NCBI GenBank assembly: GCA_048013815.1
Contig: CM106585.1
Location: 13,578,001 to 13,642,000 of the forward strand
Direction of reading: 5' to 3'
Length of the DNA: 64,000 nucleotides
DNA from: Setoptus koraiensis
Taxonomy: Eukaryota > Arthropoda
A program made the position numbers and the translations under genes. Shown piece by piece: positions 63,307-64,000 of this stretch. Within the stretch, counting starts at the first letter, position 1; each line of letters opens with the position of its first letter. The notes under the pieces are model-generated. The model ran no database searches, was not told where the DNA came from, and worked only from the letters and a program-made list of their open reading frames with translations.

Positions 63307-64000
63307 CTAATCCTCATCGGCTTGTTGTTCTTGGGGTGCGGCTTCCTGTTGTTGCTTCTTCCAGGACCATTCAGGTGTCTGGTCCTTGTTATCCTTTGGT
63401 TCGTTCACCTTGAACTGTTCCTTTTTCACTGATTTCAAAGTCACCGTGAAACCGATTTCTTTTCTGGCATTGAGCAACATTCGCTCAATCTTGGCCTCAT
63501 ATTTGGGTATTCTCTTAAGAGGCGGTTTGACACTATTTTCAGAGTGAATTGTTGATTATCAATCAAGAAGACAACTAATTAACTTTTGCCATGCAACACA
63601 AACGATTTGACTAAAATTAAATAAAAGATCTGCACTTACAATTTGCCTCTCATATCACTGACTTTGGTTGAGAGGTCATGAATCTCAAGATCCTTTCGGC
63701 CTACATGGTATTCAAGATCCCATTTTTCGTCCTCGAGATTGCGAATTCTGTCATGAAATTGCTTGCACACTGATTTTAATTCGCCTGATGAAAAAAAATT
63801 CGAGTTTTAGTTAGTGCATTTCATTCGTTTATTGCGCAAGCGACGCATTAGATTCATTGGAGACACAATTAGATTTACATATTTACTTGACTATTTGAGT
63901 CGAACTAGACTTATATGAAATTGCGACGATACTTACTCTCACTCATTGCATCAAAGTTGTTCTTTTGTCCAGTTCTTTCCGCAATTACCTTTCTTCGTTC
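63307..64000 (-). CDS. TnI: Troponin I, C-terminal exons (partial)
   Basis: Troponin I is the inhibitory subunit of the troponin complex (wings up A in flies). Three exons join in frame: 63937 and rightwards (open at the window edge), 63784-63640 and 63532-63307. The first ends ERTGQKNNFDAMSE. The second reads ELKSVCKQFHDRIRNLEDEKWDLEYHV and STKVSDMRGKL, matching the troponin T-binding coiled coil (KWDLEYEV, NDLRGKF). The join gives RGKFVKP, and the last exon continues LKRIPKYEAKIERM and ends EWSWKKQQQ plus an acidic Gln/Glu tail (ADED). The intron phases fit perfectly, which supports the model. The inhibitory region and N-terminus lie beyond the right edge or in alternative exons. Confidence 0.9.

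Noticed and set aside
1-64000. CRISPR arrays, bacterial operons, ribosome binding sites, replication origins
   Set aside because: The window is animal nuclear DNA with spliced genes; no such features apply or are visible.

Overview
The window is nuclear DNA from a small-genome arthropod. The evidence is spliceosomal introns of about 70-230 bp with GT/AG ends, a troponin T with the arthropod-type acidic C-terminal tail, a troponin I, a CLIP-type serine protease homologue, a PAN-ZP cuticle-type protein, and many CAG/GAC/GA/CA microsatellites. Gene spacing is tight, and several long genes have no introns. I lean towards a chelicerate, probably an acariform mite, but that is inference from gene style only; no mitochondrial or rRNA marker is present. 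I found no tRNA or rRNA genes, no intact transposase and no virus-like element.

Layout, left to right. XRCC1 (5' exons, minus); a scarface-type catalytically dead serine protease homologue (minus); a short VPS36 (minus) head-to-head with the mitochondrial NAD carrier SLC25A51 (plus); a GH31 alpha-glucosidase (minus); a 3 kb gap; troponin T (plus); a 3.1 kb repeat- and hairpin-rich gap; a DUF829/TMEM53-like hydrolase (plus) tail-to-tail with EMC3 (minus). A striking 650 bp GC-rich foldback sits in the promoter interval between EMC3 and ALG6 (plus). Then come a calumenin/reticulocalbin (plus), GPCPD1-like phosphodiesterase (minus), a Maf bZIP factor (plus), a very large 12-PAN + ZP transmembrane protein (plus), WDR70 (minus), an IAP with one BIR and one RING (minus) head-to-head with an SNX9-family sorting nexin (plus), a trypsin-like fragment (minus), an active trypsin-like protease (plus), an unidentified small ORF (minus), MEMO1 (plus) tail-to-tail with syndecan (minus), a FUS/TAF15/EWS (cabeza)-type RNA-binding protein (plus), CNRIP1 (plus), and the 3' exons of troponin I (minus, running off the right edge).

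Most genes are unrelated housekeeping or developmental genes that happen to lie together. Loose themes are ER/secretory function (EMC3, ALG6, calumenin), endosomal traffic (VPS36, SNX9), extracellular matrix and surface (PAN-ZP protein, syndecan, two Gln-rich serine-protease-fold proteins), and muscle thin filament (troponin T and I).

I see no clear new multi-gene system. The items most worth a second look are the four-fold array of PAN-domain triplets ahead of a ZP domain, the long foldback between EMC3 and ALG6, and several conserved proteins that seem to lack a hallmark region: VPS36 without GLUE, a FET protein without its prion-like N-terminus, syndecan without the EFYA tail, and GPCPD1 without an evident CBM20. 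Exon joins were inferred by eye from splice sites and reading frame, without transcript data.
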